Below are positions 38,521 through 47,875 of a stretch of 64,000 nt of DNA, one piece after another (the first letter of the stretch is position 1; the number at the start of each line of letters is the position of its first letter). The position numbers and the translations under genes were made by a program. Under the pieces are notes generated by a model. The model worked only from the letters and a program-made list of their open reading frames with translations, ran no database searches and had not been told where the DNA came from. Where the stretch lies: contig CAVPCZ010000018.1 in assembly GCA_963702445.1 (NCBI GenBank), positions 62,001-126,000 of the forward strand. The letters are read 5' to 3'. This DNA comes from CAVPCZ01 sp963702445 (GTDB lineage: Bacteria > Bacteroidota > Ignavibacteria > UBA10030 > UBA6906).

Positions 38521-39492
38521 GTGAGCATTCCCTTCCTGCCGATTGTGTACGAACATGCCGCGGCGCTTATCGGGGAGCGTCCGTGGACGGTTTCGCGAAG
38601 CGCGGAGTTGTTGTTTCGCGCGCATCGCGAAGCGCACCGGCGCTACGGGCATACGCAAATCGTTACCGGAATCGATATCTATAATATAGAAGCCGAGGCA
38701 TACGGCGCGCAGGTGGAAGACGCGGGGGGGAACGCCATTCCCTCGATAAGCAGGCATCCCTGTTCTTCCGTCGGGGATATCCTCGGGCTGCGGCAACCGG
38801 ATACCCGCCGGCATGGGCGTTTTCCCGTTGTTCTTGAGGCCGCCGCGCTCCTGCGTGATGCCTGTGCGCCCGCTTCGGTGGCCGTGCCGCTGAACGGCCC
38901 GTTTTCCATCGCCAGCAATCTGCTCGGCTTTGAGGATTTGCTGGTGGCGATCCTGACGGAACCGGATGTTGTGTCGGTGGCTCTGCAGCACCTTGCAGCT
39001 TTTCAGGTGGCGGTGGCGGAAGAAATCCTCGGGCAGGGACTGGATATCGTGTTTTTTGAATCCGCCGCCACTCCGCCTCTGCTGTCGCCGGCGCAGTTCA
39101 CCGCCATAGAAATCCCCGCATTGAAACAACTCATGAACGGCTACGCCGCCGCCGCGGGCAGACCCGGGACTCTGGTGATCGGCGGCAACACGCTCGGTAT
39201 TCTGGAAGCCATCGCCCAAACCGGCGCGGGCTCCATTATTTGCCCGTCGGAGACGGATCAGCGGGCGTTCATGGAAAAGATGCGCGGGTATCCGGAGATC
39301 CTCGTGCGGGTCAACATGACACCCGGAGTGTTTGCGGCAAAAGAGGCGGGCGGCGCCCTGGCCGAAGCCGACCGCGCGCTGGCAATCGCCCGCGGGAGAG
39401 AACTGGTGTGTATCGGCACGGGGGTGTTGCCGTACGACGCCGATCCCGCGATCGTCCTGCAGGTGAATACCTCAATTCAGGAGAAATCATGA
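38521..39492 (+). CDS. second uroporphyrinogen decarboxylase-family protein
   Basis: 323 residues. GTG 38521 with AAAGGAG upstream. Shorter and divergent from the first: lacks the PDRVP N-terminus but keeps the barrel shape with VPLNGPFSIASNLLGFEDLL, LLSPAQFTAIEIPALKQL (like the IS/LSP-xx-YxxFxxP pattern) and LVIGGNTLGILEAIAQTGAGSI. The Cys residues near a zinc site are not obvious. Likely a partner or paralogue of the first; function unknown. Its stop overlaps the next start (ATGA), so it is coupled to the rhamnose mutarotase. Confidence 0.72.
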   Translation: MSIPFLPIVYEHAAALIGERPWTVSRSAELLFRAHREAHRRYGHTQIVTGIDIYNIEAEAYGAQVEDAGGNAIPSISRHPCSSVGDILGLRQPDTRRHGRFPVVLEAAALLRDACAPASVAVPLNGPFSIASNLLGFEDLLVAILTEPDVVSVALQHLAAFQVAVAEEILGQGLDIVFFESAATPPLLSPAQFTAIEIPALKQLMNGYAAAAGRPGTLVIGGNTLGILEAIAQTGAGSIICPSETDQRAFMEKMRGYPEILVRVNMTPGVFAAKEAGGALAEADRALAIARGRELVCIGTGVLPYDADPAIVLQVNTSIQEKS

Positions 39493-39815
39493 TAACACGC
39501 TACGGTATGGTGATCGGGGTAAGACCCGAAAAACTGGAAGAATACAAACGCCTGCACGCCGCGGTGTGGCCCGGCGTGCTGAAGACCATTGCCGCCTGTC
39601 ATATCCGGAACTACTCCATTTTTTTCCGGGACAACATGCTCTTTGCCTATCTCGAGTACACCGGTTCCGACTTCGGGGCCGACATGGCCAGAATGGCGGC
39701 AGATCCCGTGACGCAGGAATGGTGGAAACTCTGCGATCCGTGCCAGGTACCCGTGCCTTCCGCCGGCCGCGGGGAGAAATGGGCCATGCTCGAAGAGGTG
39801 TTCCACACCCCGTAG
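39489..39815 (+). CDS. rhaM: L-rhamnose mutarotase
   Basis: 108 residues, intact. RhaM-like: YGMVIGVRPEKLEEYKRLHAAVWPGVLKTI, NYSIFFRDNMLFAYLEY and QEWWKLCDPCQVP, EEVFHTP at the end. Interconverts alpha and beta L-rhamnose anomers. It is coupled by ATGA to the UroD-family gene and precedes tex by 36 bases. A link to rhaA in the same window is likely, although the two are apart. Confidence 0.85.
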   Translation: MITRYGMVIGVRPEKLEEYKRLHAAVWPGVLKTIAACHIRNYSIFFRDNMLFAYLEYTGSDFGADMARMAADPVTQEWWKLCDPCQVPVPSAGRGEKWAMLEEVFHTP

Positions 39816-39851
39816 CTTCTGATCATTCTGTGAGAAAGGATACACCCCCCC

Positions 39852-42191
39852 ATGAGAGATCTCGAACAGCTGCTGGCGGGCGAGTTGTCGCTCAAACAGA
39901 GCCAGGTGCAAAATGCTCTACAACTCCTGCGAGAGGGGGGCACCGTGCCGTTTATCGCCCGGTACCGGAAAGAGCGGACGGAAGAGATGGATGAAGTGCA
40001 ACTCCACGCGCTCTTTGACCGGTATGCCTATCTCACCGAACTTGGGCAACGGAAGAAAGTGATCCTGGAGAGCATCGAGAAGCAGGGGAAGCTGACCGAT
40101 GAACTCCGCACGAAAATCACCGATTGTGTTCAGAAGACCGAACTGGAGGATCTGTATCTCCCGTTCCGTCCGAAGAAGCGCACGCGGGCAACGGTTGCGC
40201 GTGATCGGGGACTGGAACCCCTCGCCGACTTCCTGAAATCGGTCAACACACCGGATGTGCAGACGGTGGATCTGGAACAGGCCGCGCTGCCCTTTGTCTC
40301 CGCGGAGCGCGGGGTCGCCACCACGGAGGAAGCCCTTGCCGGGGCGGCCGACATCATCGCGGAAGAGGTTGCGGACAGGGCGGAGCATCGCGGCCATCTC
40401 CGGGAATACCTCCTGGAAAAGGGCATGTTCGTCTCCAGCATCGCGCCGGAGCATCCCCCGGGAAGCACCAAGTATGAAATGTACCGCGATTTCAAAGTGA
40501 AGGCGAGTGAGATCCATCCCCACAATATGCTGGCGCTCCTGAGAGGGGAAAAGGACGGCGTGGTGGCGTTTGATCTGACATTCGACGTGGAGCAGGCGGT
40601 CCAGTATCTCGTGGGTGCGGAAGTGAAGGCGGGCGCCGAGGCGGTGCGCGTGGTGTACCGGACTCTGCTGGCAGACGCATTCGAGCGGCTCCTGCGACCT
40701 TCGCTCGTCGGCGAAGTGCGCGCCCTCCGCAAAGAACTGGCCGACCGGGATTCGATCACCACGTTCGAGGCGAACCTGCGCGAGCTGCTCCTCTCGGCGC
40801 CTGCGGGAATGAAACCGACATTGGGCATGGACCCGGGCTTCCGGACGGGATGCAAAATGGTCGTCCTGGATGCCACAGGGAAGCTCATCGAGCATTGCAC
40901 CATCTACCCGCACAGAGCCGAAGGCGAGAGGCAGAGTGCGGCGGGTGTCGTGAGGGAGCTGGTCAGCAAGCATCACGTGGAGCTGATCGCGATCGGTAAC
41001 GGTACGGGGGGGCGGGAAACCGAGGAGTTTATCCATGAGGTGCTGAAAGAGCATGAGCCGAAGCCCGTGTTCGTGATTGTGAATGAATCCGGAGCGTCCG
41101 TCTATTCGGCGAGTCCGCTTGCACGGGAGGAGTTTCCCGATCTGGACCTGACCGTCAGGGGTGCGATCAGCATCGGCCGCCGGCTGCAGGACCCGCTGGC
41201 GGAACTCGTGAAGATCGATCCGAAGTCCATCGGCGTGGGACAGTATCAGCACGATGTCGACCAGCGGCTGTTGAGGAAACGCCTGGAAGAGACCGTGCAG
41301 AGTTGCGTGAATTTCGTGGGGGTGGATGTGAATATGGCGTCGCGCGAGCTGCTCAAATACGTTGCGGGCATCAACGCCGCCGCCGCAAAAAATATCGTGG
41401 CTTTCCGCGACGAACACGGCGCCTTCAAACGGCGCGACGAGCTGAAGAGTGTTCCCAAACTCGGACCCAGGACGTTCGAACAGGCCGCAGGGTTTCTGCG
41501 CATACGGGGAGGGGAGAATCCGCTGGACAATTCGGCCGTCCATCCCGAGAGCTATGACATCGCGGAGAAGATCCTGCAGGATCTCGGTTTGACGCTGGAG
41601 GAGGCGGTGCGGCAGCCGGCACGGCTGAAGGCGATCGAGATGGGCAAGTACGTGACAGCCAGAGCCGGAGAGCCGACCATACGCGATATCATCGCCGAGC
41701 TGCAGAAGCCCGGACGCGATCCACGGGCGGAATTCCACTATGCCCATTTCAAAGAAGGGGTGAAGGAGATCAAGGATCTGACTCCGGGGATGGACCTCGA
41801 GGGGGTGGTGACCAACGTGACGAATTTCGGGGCGTTTGTGGACATCGGGGTGCATCAGGACGGCCTGGTCCATGTTTCGCAGATTGCGGACCGGTTTGTG
41901 CAGGATCCGAAAACCGTGGTGCATGTCGGGCAGGTGGTGAAGGTCCGCGTCCTGGAGGTGAACGAACAGCTGAAGCGGATCAGCCTGACGATGAAAATGC
42001 CGGGGGGACGGAAGGCGAAGCAGGAATCGGCGCAGGACGCGAAGAAGCAGGGAAAGCCGGGAAAGCCAGGCAAGCCGGGAGAGCCGAGAAAGCAGGGCAA
42101 GCCGGGAGAGCCGGCAAGGCCGGGCAAACCTGCCCCGCAAGAGCCGCGGTACACCGTTGAGGACCTGCGCCAGAAGTTCAAGAACCGGTAG
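39852..42191 (+). CDS. tex: Tex-family transcription accessory protein
   Basis: 779 residues, intact. Tex domains in order: N-terminal helical (LLREGGTVPFIARYRKERTEEMDEVQL), YqgF/RNase-H-like (LGMDPGFRTGCKMVVLD, IAIGNGTGGRETEEFI), HhH2 (VGINAAAAKNIVAFRDEHGAFKRRDELKSVPKLGP-type), and S1 RNA-binding (GMDLEGVVTNVTNFGAFVDIGVHQDGLVHVSQ). A C-terminal tail of ~40 residues, PGKPGKPGEPRKQGKPG, is low-complexity and basic. Tex binds RNA/nucleic acid and affects transcription. Housekeeping gene unrelated to the flanking sugar genes. Confidence 0.95.
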   Translation: MRDLEQLLAGELSLKQSQVQNALQLLREGGTVPFIARYRKERTEEMDEVQLHALFDRYAYLTELGQRKKVILESIEKQGKLTDELRTKITDCVQKTELEDLYLPFRPKKRTRATVARDRGLEPLADFLKSVNTPDVQTVDLEQAALPFVSAERGVATTEEALAGAADIIAEEVADRAEHRGHLREYLLEKGMFVSSIAPEHPPGSTKYEMYRDFKVKASEIHPHNMLALLRGEKDGVVAFDLTFDVEQAVQYLVGAEVKAGAEAVRVVYRTLLADAFERLLRPSLVGEVRALRKELADRDSITTFEANLRELLLSAPAGMKPTLGMDPGFRTGCKMVVLDATGKLIEHCTIYPHRAEGERQSAAGVVRELVSKHHVELIAIGNGTGGRETEEFIHEVLKEHEPKPVFVIVNESGASVYSASPLAREEFPDLDLTVRGAISIGRRLQDPLAELVKIDPKSIGVGQYQHDVDQRLLRKRLEETVQSCVNFVGVDVNMASRELLKYVAGINAAAAKNIVAFRDEHGAFKRRDELKSVPKLGPRTFEQAAGFLRIRGGENPLDNSAVHPESYDIAEKILQDLGLTLEEAVRQPARLKAIEMGKYVTARAGEPTIRDIIAELQKPGRDPRAEFHYAHFKEGVKEIKDLTPGMDLEGVVTNVTNFGAFVDIGVHQDGLVHVSQIADRFVQDPKTVVHVGQVVKVRVLEVNEQLKRISLTMKMPGGRKAKQESAQDAKKQGKPGKPGKPGEPRKQGKPGEPARPGKPAPQEPRYTVEDLRQKFKNR

Positions 42192-42194
42192 GGG

Positions 42195-42229
42195 GTGAGA
42201 CTCAGGCTGAGTCTCACGGTGAGTCTCAG
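42195..42229. terminator. tight inverted repeat after tex, with a third copy of one arm
   Basis: GTGAGACTCAG (42195-42205), one base, CTGAGTCTCAC (42207-42217), then GTGAGTCTCAG (42219-42229) nearly repeats the right arm. The first two form an 11-bp inverted repeat with one central base. No T-run; likely a transcription-end structure between tex and the GntR promoter. Compare the perfect repeat at 26652. Confidence 0.45.
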
Positions 42230-42236
42230 TCCCCGC

Positions 42237-42265
42237 TTGACAAATTCATTTTCGCGCATTATCTT
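42237..42265 (+). promoter_or_regulatory. sigma-70-type promoter of the uronate locus (GntR gene)
   Basis: Perfect TTGACA (42237-42242), 17-base spacer, TATCTT (42260-42265) in a distinctly AT-rich patch. The operator palindrome starts 8 bases after the -10 box, over the expected transcription start. Confidence 0.65.
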
Positions 42266-42273
42266 ATGTATGA

Positions 42274-42296
42274 CATGTGACATATTACGTCACATG
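42274..42296 (+). promoter_or_regulatory. GntR-type operator palindrome
   Basis: CATGTGAC (42274-42281), spacer ATATTAC, GTCACATG (42289-42296): perfect 8-bp inverted repeat, 31 bases before the regulator's start. Position across the transcription start suits autorepression by the FCD-type regulator encoded next. Confidence 0.65.
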
Positions 42297-42327
42297 ATAA
42301 ACCCCCTCCACTACCACGGATTTCCCC

Positions 42328-43065
42328 ATGTTCCAGAAAGTCGGCGCCCGCCGGCTGCTGAGTCATACCGTCGCGGAGCAAATCGAACACGCCATCAAGG
42401 AAAAGCGGCTCTCGCCCGGTGAACGATTACCCAGTGAGCTGGAGTTGTGCAAAACGTTCGGTGTGAGCCGCACTGCAGTGCGCGAAGCGCTCGGTATGCT
42501 GAGCGCCCGCGGACTGATCTCCATCCAGAAGGGGCGGGGGATGTTCGTCAATACTTTCTCCGCCTCCGCGGTCACCGATCCCATGCGTCTGTATCTGAGC
42601 ATGAACTATCAAAAGGTGTACGTGCTGGATGTGATCCATGCGCGGCAGGCAATCGAGCCCTCCATCGCGGCAGTGGCGGCGGCCAAACGCACGGCGGAGG
42701 ACATCGTGAAACTCCAGAAGAATGTGGAGGAATTGCGCGCCGCCCGCGATGACTATGCGCAGCTGGCATCGCTGGACATGGCGTTTCATCTGGACATCGC
42801 CCGTGCTTCGCAAAACCCGCTCATGCCGCTGGTCATCGAGCCGATCCACCGCCTGATGCCCGAAATCAAATCCTCCATTTATGCCACCGTTGCACATGCC
42901 CGCGATTCCGCACTGGAATGGCACAGCAAGATCCTTGACACCCTGATTGCCAAGGACGTTGCCGGTGCGAGGGACACGATGACCGAACACCTCCGGATCG
43001 CGGAAGGACATGCCAGGCGAATGCTCAAAGTGCAAACACGAACACCTCAGGAAGATCCTTCATGA
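42328..43065 (+). CDS. GntR/FadR-family transcriptional regulator (FCD domain)
   Basis: 245 residues, intact. N-terminal winged helix (LSHTVAEQIEHAIKEKRLSPGERLPSE, LCKTFGVSRTAVREALGMLSARGLISIQKGRG), then an FCD ligand-binding domain whose metal or ligand residues show in LDMAFHLDIARASQNPL, HARDSALEWHSKIL and LRIAEGHAR. FCD regulators of this kind control uronate catabolism (compare UxuR, ExuR, KdgR-like). Overlaps the SDR by 4 bases (ATGA) and is therefore first in the operon. Likely effector: a uronate or KDG-type intermediate. Confidence 0.9.
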   Translation: MFQKVGARRLLSHTVAEQIEHAIKEKRLSPGERLPSELELCKTFGVSRTAVREALGMLSARGLISIQKGRGMFVNTFSASAVTDPMRLYLSMNYQKVYVLDVIHARQAIEPSIAAVAAAKRTAEDIVKLQKNVEELRAARDDYAQLASLDMAFHLDIARASQNPLMPLVIEPIHRLMPEIKSSIYATVAHARDSALEWHSKILDTLIAKDVAGARDTMTEHLRIAEGHARRMLKVQTRTPQEDPS

Positions 43066-43807
43066 CTGCTCCCGTTGCCCTTGTTACCGGCGGTGCGCGC
43101 GATATCGGCCGCGCCATATCCATAAAATTCGCCGCCCTCGGATTCCGTGTCGGTGTCAACTATTTCGATAATCCCGAGCAGGCCGGGGAAACCGTCCGGA
43201 CCATCACCGCCGCAGGCGGTACGGCGGTGGCCATTCAGGCGGATGTCACAAAATCCGCGGAGGTGCAGCGCCTGGTCCGGGAAACGGTTGAAAAGCTGGG
43301 AGGAAAGATCCAGGTCCTCGTGAACGTCGCCGGTGGACTGGTGGCCCGCAAGAAGATGGATGAAATGGATCAGGCGTTCTGGGACTTCGTTGTGCTGTTG
43401 AATCTCACCAGCACATTCCTCGTGACAAAAGAGGCGCTGCCGTACATGGCCGACGGCGGAGCCATCGTGAATTTCTCGTCCCAGGCGGCGCGCGACGGAG
43501 GCGGACCGGGCGCCCTCGCCTATGCGGCAGCCAAAGGGGGGGTGATGACGTTCACGCGGGGCCTGGCAAAGGAGCTGGGGCCACGGAAAATCCGCGTCAA
43601 TTGCCTCGCGCCGGGGATGATCAACACCACCTTCCACAACACCTTCACAAAACCCGAAGTCCGCACACGGGTTGCCGGCATGACCCCCCTCGGCCGCGAA
43701 GGGGAGGCGAAAGAAGTCGCTGAACTCGTCGCCTTTCTGGCCACGGACGCGTCATCGTTTGTCAACGGTGCTTCGGTGGATATCAACGGGGGATCTTCTT
43801 CTCGTGA
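43062..43807 (+). CDS. SDR-family oxidoreductase, candidate 4-deoxy-L-erythro-5-hexoseulose uronate reductase
   Basis: About 248 residues. Classical SDR: TGGARDIGRA (cofactor loop), NVAGG, IVNFSSQA with Ser, and YAAAK (Tyr-x3-Lys). The C terminus ends VDINGGSSSR; an indel just before the stop is inferred because the frame otherwise runs past 44027, while a TGA at 43805-43807 and a Shine-Dalgarno GGGAGGAA for the next gene follow. In alginate-utilisation loci of Zobellia-type bacteria an SDR next to kdgF and the MFS transporter reduces the unsaturated-uronate product to KDG. Exact substrate is by context. Confidence 0.78.
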
Positions 43808-43825
43808 GTTCCGGGAGGAAGTCAT

Positions 43826-46077
43826 ATGGCAGCGGCGGGGCGGGTGGGGGCGCCATCCGGAGCGTACGGTGTCTCCGGGCAACCACCCTGATCGGGTGGT
43901 TGGCGTTCCTCCTGTCCGTTGCGTGGGCGTCCCCTCTTCTTTTTGCGCAGTCCCGTCCGAACATCGTGATCACCCATGCGGAGACGGAGGCCATGCGGGC
44001 GGCTCTCGGGCGCTATCCGCTGTTTGACTCCACCTATCAACGGGCCGTACGCCTGATGAGCGGAGCCCTTGCCGCCCCGATCGAGGTTCCCCTACCCGTG
44101 GATGCGGGCGGATACACGCACGAACGGCACAAGCGGAACTACACCGAGATGCAGGCGGCGGGAGTGTTGTATGCGGTGACCGGCGACGAGCGTTACGCCC
44201 GCTTTGTACGCGATATGTTGTTGCGCTATGCCGAACTCTATCCCGCACTGGGCACACATCCCATGGCGACGTCCGCTCAATCGTCCGGCCGGCTCTTCTG
44301 GCAAACGTTGAACGAATCGGTCTGGCTCGTGCACACGGCACAGGCGTACGACTGTGTCTACGACTGGCTGAATGGCGCCGACAGGGAAACCATCGAACGT
44401 CAGCTGCTGCGGCCGATGGCCAGCTTTTTTCTCGATGACCACGCGCGGGAGCATGACCAGATTCACAATCATGGCACCTGGATGGTGGCCGCCACGGGGA
44501 TGCTGGGGTATGCCCTTCGCGATGGGGATATGGTGGAGAAGGCTCTCGCGGGGACGGACAGGAAGAAGACCGGCGGTTTTCTCAGGCAGCTGGACCTGCT
44601 TTTTTCGCCGGACGGCTACTACAGAGAAGGGCCATACTACACGCGCTACGTGCTCATGCCCTTCTTCCTCTTTGCTCATGCCATCGAGCACAACCAGCCG
44701 GAGCTGAAGATATTCGCCTACCGCGATGGCATTCTGAAGAAGGCCTTTGTCGCCGCCATCCAGCAGACCACTCCCGCGGGACGGTTCATTCCCTTTAACG
44801 ACGCCCTGAAAGAGATGAGCGTCACAGCCAAAGAGGTCGTGACGGTGCTGGACATCGCCTATCGGCACTATGCGGGAGAGCGCGGGTGGCTCGACGTCGC
44901 CCGGCGGCAGAACAGCGTGATGTTCGGCGGCGCGGGACTTGCCGTGGCGCGTGACCTGGCCGCGTCGACAACCATCCAGCCCTTTCCATACCGGAGCGTG
45001 GAGTTCCGCGACGGACCCGCCGGCGCCGACGGAGGGATCGGGATCCTGCGCTCCACCGTCGATGGGGAGCAGTCGATGCTGGTCATGAAGTACGCGTCGC
45101 AGGGGATGGGGCACGGCCATTTCGACCGTCTCGGATTCTCGTACTACGAACAGGAGCGCGAGGTGGTCCCCGACTACGGTTCGGCGCGGTTCATCAACGT
45201 CGAGCCGAAGTTCGGCGGGCGCTATCTCCCCGAGAACACCAGCTGGGCAAAACAGACGATCGCGCACAACAGCATCGTTGTGGACGGACGAACGCAGTTC
45301 GGGGGAATCACGAAGAACGGTGAGCGTTCGCCGGGGCGGCGCCACTTCTTTGCGGCGGACGATCCGGACCTGCAGATCATGAGCGCCTGCGAGGACAGTG
45401 CCTATCCGGGGGTCCGATTGCAGAGGACCATGGCCATGGTGCGGGACAGGCGCTTCCGCCGCCCTGTCATCCTGGATCTGGTAACCGTGGATGCCGACAG
45501 GCCTCACGAGTATGATCTTCCTTTCTATTATCAGGGTCATCTGGTCAACACGAACGTGCCCTACCGTGCGTACCGGACCACCGTGGCGTCCGCGGGTGTC
45601 TCGGATGGCTACCAGCACCTCTGGCTTGAAGGGGTGGGTCCTGCCGCAGCGGGGGCGCAATGGACATGGCTTCTCGGCGGACGGTACTATTCCATTACCA
45701 CCTCCGCGGACAGCTCGACACAGGTGCTCTTTGTAAGGACGGGGGCGGGGGATTCCAGTTTCAATCTGCGGCACGAGACGGCGGTGATCCTGCGGCGCGA
45801 GGCACGCTCCTGCGTCCTGGCGGCGGTGATCGAGCCGCACGGCGTCTTTGATCCGGTGGAGGAGCTTTCGCTCGACGCCCTGCCGGTTGTCGAACGTGTA
45901 ACCATTCAGGCGTCCGCGGCCGAAGGGACAGTTGTGGGAATCAGCGGCAAGGACGGGTTGCACTGGCAGCTGATGATTGCGCGCGGCGATCCATCCCCGG
46001 AGAAGGAGCACCGTGTGGAAGGAAAGGGGGGTGTGTACGTCTGGAAGGGGAGCCACAGGCTTGTTAAGTCGCGGTGA
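43826..46077 (+). CDS. PL17-like alginate/uronan lyase (alginate lyase plus heparinase II/III domains), frameshift near the start
   Basis: About 750 residues. GGGAGGAA 8 bases before ATG 43826; an indel in 43826-43880 then joins to the signal peptide LIGWLAFLLSVAWASPLLFAQ. Seen: alginate-lyase-like alpha toroid with DQIHNHGTWMVAATGMLGYA (Asn-His-Gly motif) and NESVWLVHTAQAYDCVYDWL; then heparinase II/III C-terminal domain with MGHGHFDRLGFSYYEQ and FINVEPKFGGRYL. The combination is that of exo-acting oligoalginate lyases (PL17). Substrate could be alginate oligomers or another uronan. Confidence 0.82.
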
Positions 46078-46206
46078 TGAGCATGAGCGCTCCGAATCGC
46101 CTTTTGACGCTTCCATTGCCCGGCCTTCCGGTGAGGGTCCGGGCGGCATGTTGCCCGCCGGGGAATGCGGGTGATTATCCGCCACTCCATGGAGAACACG
46201 TGAACG

Positions 46207-46566
46207 ATGGCACAAAAACTTCCCGCCCGTGAGGGGCACATTCTTTCCGGGGAGATCCTCTGGGAAGACGTCGGGCAGGGTGTCCGGCGGCAGATCATGG
46301 GCTTCGATCCGCATCTGATGATGGTCCGGGTGGAATTCGAAAAAGGCTCGATCGGGTATGTGCATCGCCACCCGCACCGTCAGGTGACCTACGTAACGGA
46401 AGGGGCCTTCGAGGTGCAGGTGGGAGAAGAAAAACGGATGCTGAAGCGCGGAGATTGTTTCTTCATCCCCCCCGATATCAACCATGGTGTGGTTGCGCTG
46501 GAACGGGGTACGCTCATCGACGTGTTCACACCCGTCCGCGAGGACTTCATACCGGCGAAAGGCTGA
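46207..46566 (+). CDS. kdgF: KdgF-like cupin (unsaturated uronate linearisation)
   Basis: 119 residues, single cupin. HRHPHRQVTYVTEG supplies His-His and Gln metal ligands and PPDINHGV the later His. KdgF converts the cyclic unsaturated monouronate from lyases to the linear 4-deoxy-5-keto form. Context: between a PL17-like lyase and a hexuronate-type MFS transporter. A generic cupin of another role is the alternative. Confidence 0.78.
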   Translation: MAQKLPAREGHILSGEILWEDVGQGVRRQIMGFDPHLMMVRVEFEKGSIGYVHRHPHRQVTYVTEGAFEVQVGEEKRMLKRGDCFFIPPDINHGVVALERGTLIDVFTPVREDFIPAKG

Positions 46567-46570
46567 GCAG

Positions 46571-47875
46571 ATGCGGAAGGTCAAAGGCGTACGCTGGTGG
46601 ATCATCACGTTGATCGGCATGGCGACGGTCATCAACTACATCGACCGGAATTCCCTGACCGTGATGTGGTCCAACATTTCTGTCGATCTCGACCTGAAGA
46701 AGGACCAGCTGGCGATGATCATCTCGGCGTTTATGGTTGCGTACGCCGTGGGCCAGGGGGTTTCGGGGAAATTCTTCGACTGGATGGGGACGCGTATTTC
46801 CTTCGTGATCACCATCATCCTCTGGTCGATCTCCTGCGGATTGCACAGCCTGGCACGGGGGTTGGTCAGTTTCAGCGTGGTGCGCGCCATGCTCGGATTC
46901 AGCGAAGCGGGCAACTGGCCGGGTGCGACGAAGTCCAACGCGGAGTGGTTTCCCGCCACCGAACGCGCCCTGGCACAGGGCATATTCAACGCCGGGGCGT
47001 CGCTGGGCGCGGTCCTGAGCGCCCCGGTGATTGCGGGACTGTATCTTCTGGTGGGCTGGCGTCTCACGTTCATTCTTGTCGGTGTGCTCGGGCTGCTCTG
47101 GGTTATTCCCTGGCTGTTGATCAACCGGGCGAGGCCGGAAGAGCATCCCTGGTTGACCGAAGAAGAGCGGGAGCATATTCTGGGGGGGCGGAGTGCCGCG
47201 GGCGGCGGTGCATCCCCGGATCAGGACCGTGCGCTCACCGTGCGGGAACTGTTGTCCTACCGGCAAAGCTGGTCGGTTATTGCGTCCCGTTTCTTCATCG
47301 ATCCCATCTGGTGGCTTTTCGTCAACTGGCTGCCGATCTATCTTGCGGAGCAATTCGGATTCGACATCAAGCAGATCGGCCTGTTCGGATGGGTGCCGTA
47401 CGTGGGGGCGGCGGCCGGGAGCCTGTCCGGGGGCTGGTTCTCGGGGTACATGATCAAGCGCGGGTGGTCCGTCAACAGGTCCCGGAAGTGGGCGATCGTG
47501 ATCGGGGGCGCAATCATGTGTCCGCTCCTGGTCCTCAGTGCATTCGCCGCCGAGCCGCTCATGGCGGTTCTGCTTATCGCGGTTGCGCTGTTCGGTTACC
47601 AGATCGTCATCAACAACATCCAGACATTGCCGAGCGACTTCTTCTCGGGCAAATCCGTGGGGACACTTGCCGGTCTCGGCGGCACCAGCGCGGTTGCCGG
47701 TGTGCTGATCACGACCTGGATGGTTCCGGTAATCACCTCCGTGGACTACGTGCTCTTCTTCTTTCTTGCGGCCCTGCTGGTTCCGCTCGGCACGGCGATG
47801 GTGTTCCTTTTTTCCGGAAAAATCACGCGTGTAGCACTACCTTCACCTTCTCATGAACGAGGACAACATGCATAA
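46571..47875 (+). CDS. MFS transporter, anion:cation symporter/hexuronate type
   Basis: 434 residues, ~12 membrane segments, intact. Begins VRWWIITLIGMATVINYIDRNSL, the ACS/ExuT N-terminal signature; FSEAGNWPGATKSNAEWFP and NWLPIYLAEQFG are typical of the ExuT/GudP group. Probably imports mono-uronates released by the lyases. The stop overlaps the kduD start (ATGCATAA). Confidence 0.87.
   Translation: MRKVKGVRWWIITLIGMATVINYIDRNSLTVMWSNISVDLDLKKDQLAMIISAFMVAYAVGQGVSGKFFDWMGTRISFVITIILWSISCGLHSLARGLVSFSVVRAMLGFSEAGNWPGATKSNAEWFPATERALAQGIFNAGASLGAVLSAPVIAGLYLLVGWRLTFILVGVLGLLWVIPWLLINRARPEEHPWLTEEEREHILGGRSAAGGGASPDQDRALTVRELLSYRQSWSVIASRFFIDPIWWLFVNWLPIYLAEQFGFDIKQIGLFGWVPYVGAAAGSLSGGWFSGYMIKRGWSVNRSRKWAIVIGGAIMCPLLVLSAFAAEPLMAVLLIAVALFGYQIVINNIQTLPSDFFSGKSVGTLAGLGGTSAVAGVLITTWMVPVITSVDYVLFFFLAALLVPLGTAMVFLFSGKITRVALPSPSHERGQHA

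Noticed and set aside
39918..42140. 740-codon minus-strand open frame opposite tex
   Set aside because: Fully antisense to an intact Tex protein; no recognised motif.
44092..46635. 847-codon minus-strand open frame opposite the PL17-like lyase
   Set aside because: Antisense to a clear lyase, with no recognisable domain or ribosome site; GC-rich shadow frame.
46851..46866. Second sigma-54-like sequence TGGCACGGGGGTTGGT
   Set aside because: Inside the MFS transporter coding region and has GG in place of GC at the -12 element; chance match.
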